Assembly: GCA_028708195.1 (NCBI GenBank)
Contig: JAQVZK010000144.1
Location: 1 to 6,223, forward strand
DNA from: Desulfovibrio sp.
Lineage (GTDB): Bacteria; Desulfobacterota; Desulfovibrionia; Desulfovibrionales; Desulfovibrionaceae
Length of the DNA: 6,223 nucleotides
Direction of reading: 5' to 3'
The position numbers were made by a program, and so were the translations under genes. Below the pieces are notes generated by a model. The model saw nothing but the letters and a program-made list of their open reading frames with translations, did not search any database and was not told the origin of the DNA. Positions 5,598 through 6,223 of the stretch are shown here, in pieces (position 1 is the stretch's first letter; the number at the start of each line of letters is the position of its first letter).

Positions 5598-6223
5598 ATG
5601 CCCAGCCCCCGCATTCTCGTGACAGATTTTGACGGCACCATAACCACGCACGACTTTTACAAGCTTGTGGTCGAAAATCTGTTAACCCCAGAGGACCTTG
5701 CGCCGTGGCAGGAATACAGGGAAGGAAAAACCACCCACCTTTCAGCGCTGCAACAAATCCTCGCCAAGGTGCGCGCTTCTGAATCCGAATTAAATGCGCT
5801 GGCTCTCGACATGAATCCTGACCCGCGTCTGAGCACTTCAGTTGCCAGCCTGCGTAAGGCGGGCTGGGAAATTGTGGTGGCTTCGGCCGGGTGCGACTGG
5901 TACATCCGGCGGATTCTGGCGGCAGCCAACGTGGATCTTGAGGTATACTCAAACCCCACAAACTTTGAAGCCAACGGCAGCCTACATATGCAAGGCCCCG
6001 TAGATTCGCCCTACTACTGCCGCGAAACCGGCGTGGACAAGGCAGGCATTGTGCGCTCATACACGCGCCAGGGCTACACCGTTGCCTTTGCTGGCGACGG
6101 CTTCGCCGATCTGCCCGCCGCCCTTGGCGTTACCCCCGACCTGCGCTTTGCCCGGGCGGACCTGGCAGCGGCCCTGGGCCGCTATCACGAAGATTTTCAT
6201 ACTTTTTCAGTCTGGTCGGACGT
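5598..6223 (+). CDS. HAD-superfamily phosphatase, MtnX/SerB-like (HAD-IB), 3' end missing
   Basis: The frame starts at ATG 5598 and runs off the window with no stop after 208 complete codons, so the end is missing. The HAD phosphatase motifs are all present: motif I DFDGTIT with nucleophile Asp10 and general acid/base Asp12; motif II Ser96 in VVASAG; Lys148 in GVDKAGIV; and motif III GDGFAD with Asp167 and Asp171 for magnesium binding. The segment between motifs I and II (about 15-85) would be the helical C1-type cap. DFDGTIT-x-x-D and this layout match the HAD-IB group that includes phosphoserine phosphatase and MtnX, a methionine-salvage phosphatase. Such proteins are usually about 210-235 residues, so little should be lost. 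No methionine-salvage or serine gene is nearby, so the substrate is open. It has its own good ribosome site and is separated from ybaK by 347 bases, suggesting independent transcription. Confidence 0.88.
   Translation, partial: MPSPRILVTDFDGTITTHDFYKLVVENLLTPEDLAPWQEYREGKTTHLSALQQILAKVRASESELNALALDMNPDPRLSTSVASLRKAGWEIVVASAGCDWYIRRILAAANVDLEVYSNPTNFEANGSLHMQGPVDSPYYCRETGVDKAGIVRSYTRQGYTVAFAGDGFADLPAALGVTPDLRFARADLAAALGRYHEDFHTFSVWSD

Noticed and set aside
5257..5622. 121-codon + strand frame between ybaK and the phosphatase
   Set aside because: It runs through the direct repeat and hairpin, overlaps the phosphatase start in another frame, and its composition resembles translated repeat DNA.
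5350..6060. Full 236-codon version of the - strand frame
   Set aside because: Most of it is antisense to the HAD phosphatase, whose catalytic motifs are clear; only the part downstream of the ATG at 5538 falls in non-coding space and is kept as a weak candidate.

Overview
The window is an ordinary, gene-dense stretch of a fairly GC-rich bacterial chromosome. The gene content points to a sulfate-reducing deltaproteobacterium of the Desulfovibrio type: an SH3-type NlpC/P60 peptidase, a pseudouridine synthase fused to a dephospho-CoA kinase, and a soluble GAF-PAS hybrid histidine kinase. This assignment rests on recognising protein families and could not be tested by a search. All well-supported genes lie on the + strand. 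I see no tRNA, rRNA, CRISPR array, transposase or phage gene.

Layout. Bases 1-993 hold the 3' part of a cell-wall peptidase gene whose start lies upstream of the window. It overlaps by four bases (GTGA) with a GTG-started gene (990-2564) encoding a two-enzyme fusion: an RluA-family 23S rRNA pseudouridine synthase followed by CoaE, the last enzyme of coenzyme A synthesis. A 109-base gap (2565-2673) follows. It contains a good sigma-70 type promoter, a perfect 12-base palindrome, and a 19-base near-perfect inverted repeat covering the -10 element and likely transcription start. This promoter drives a cytoplasmic hybrid sensor kinase (2674-4725; GAF, PAS, HisKA, HATPase, receiver). Thirty bases later comes a YbaK-type Cys-tRNA(Pro) deacylase (4756-5250), probably in the same transcript.

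Bases 5251-5597 contain no secure gene. They hold an 11-base direct repeat, a long G/C-rich hairpin, a possible 62-codon reading frame on the - strand that would converge on the hairpin, and a 13-base tandem repeat just before the next gene. From 5598 to the window end a HAD-superfamily phosphatase (MtnX/SerB-like) begins and is cut off near its C-terminus.

Functional links are loose. The first two genes are translationally coupled housekeeping functions (wall turnover, rRNA modification and CoA synthesis). The kinase and YbaK form a second unit, and the phosphatase starts a third. I found no convincing new multi-gene system. The points most worth checking are the enzyme fusion, the operator-like repeat at the kinase promoter, the cysteine cluster in the PAS domain, and the undefined hairpin/small-ORF region after ybaK.
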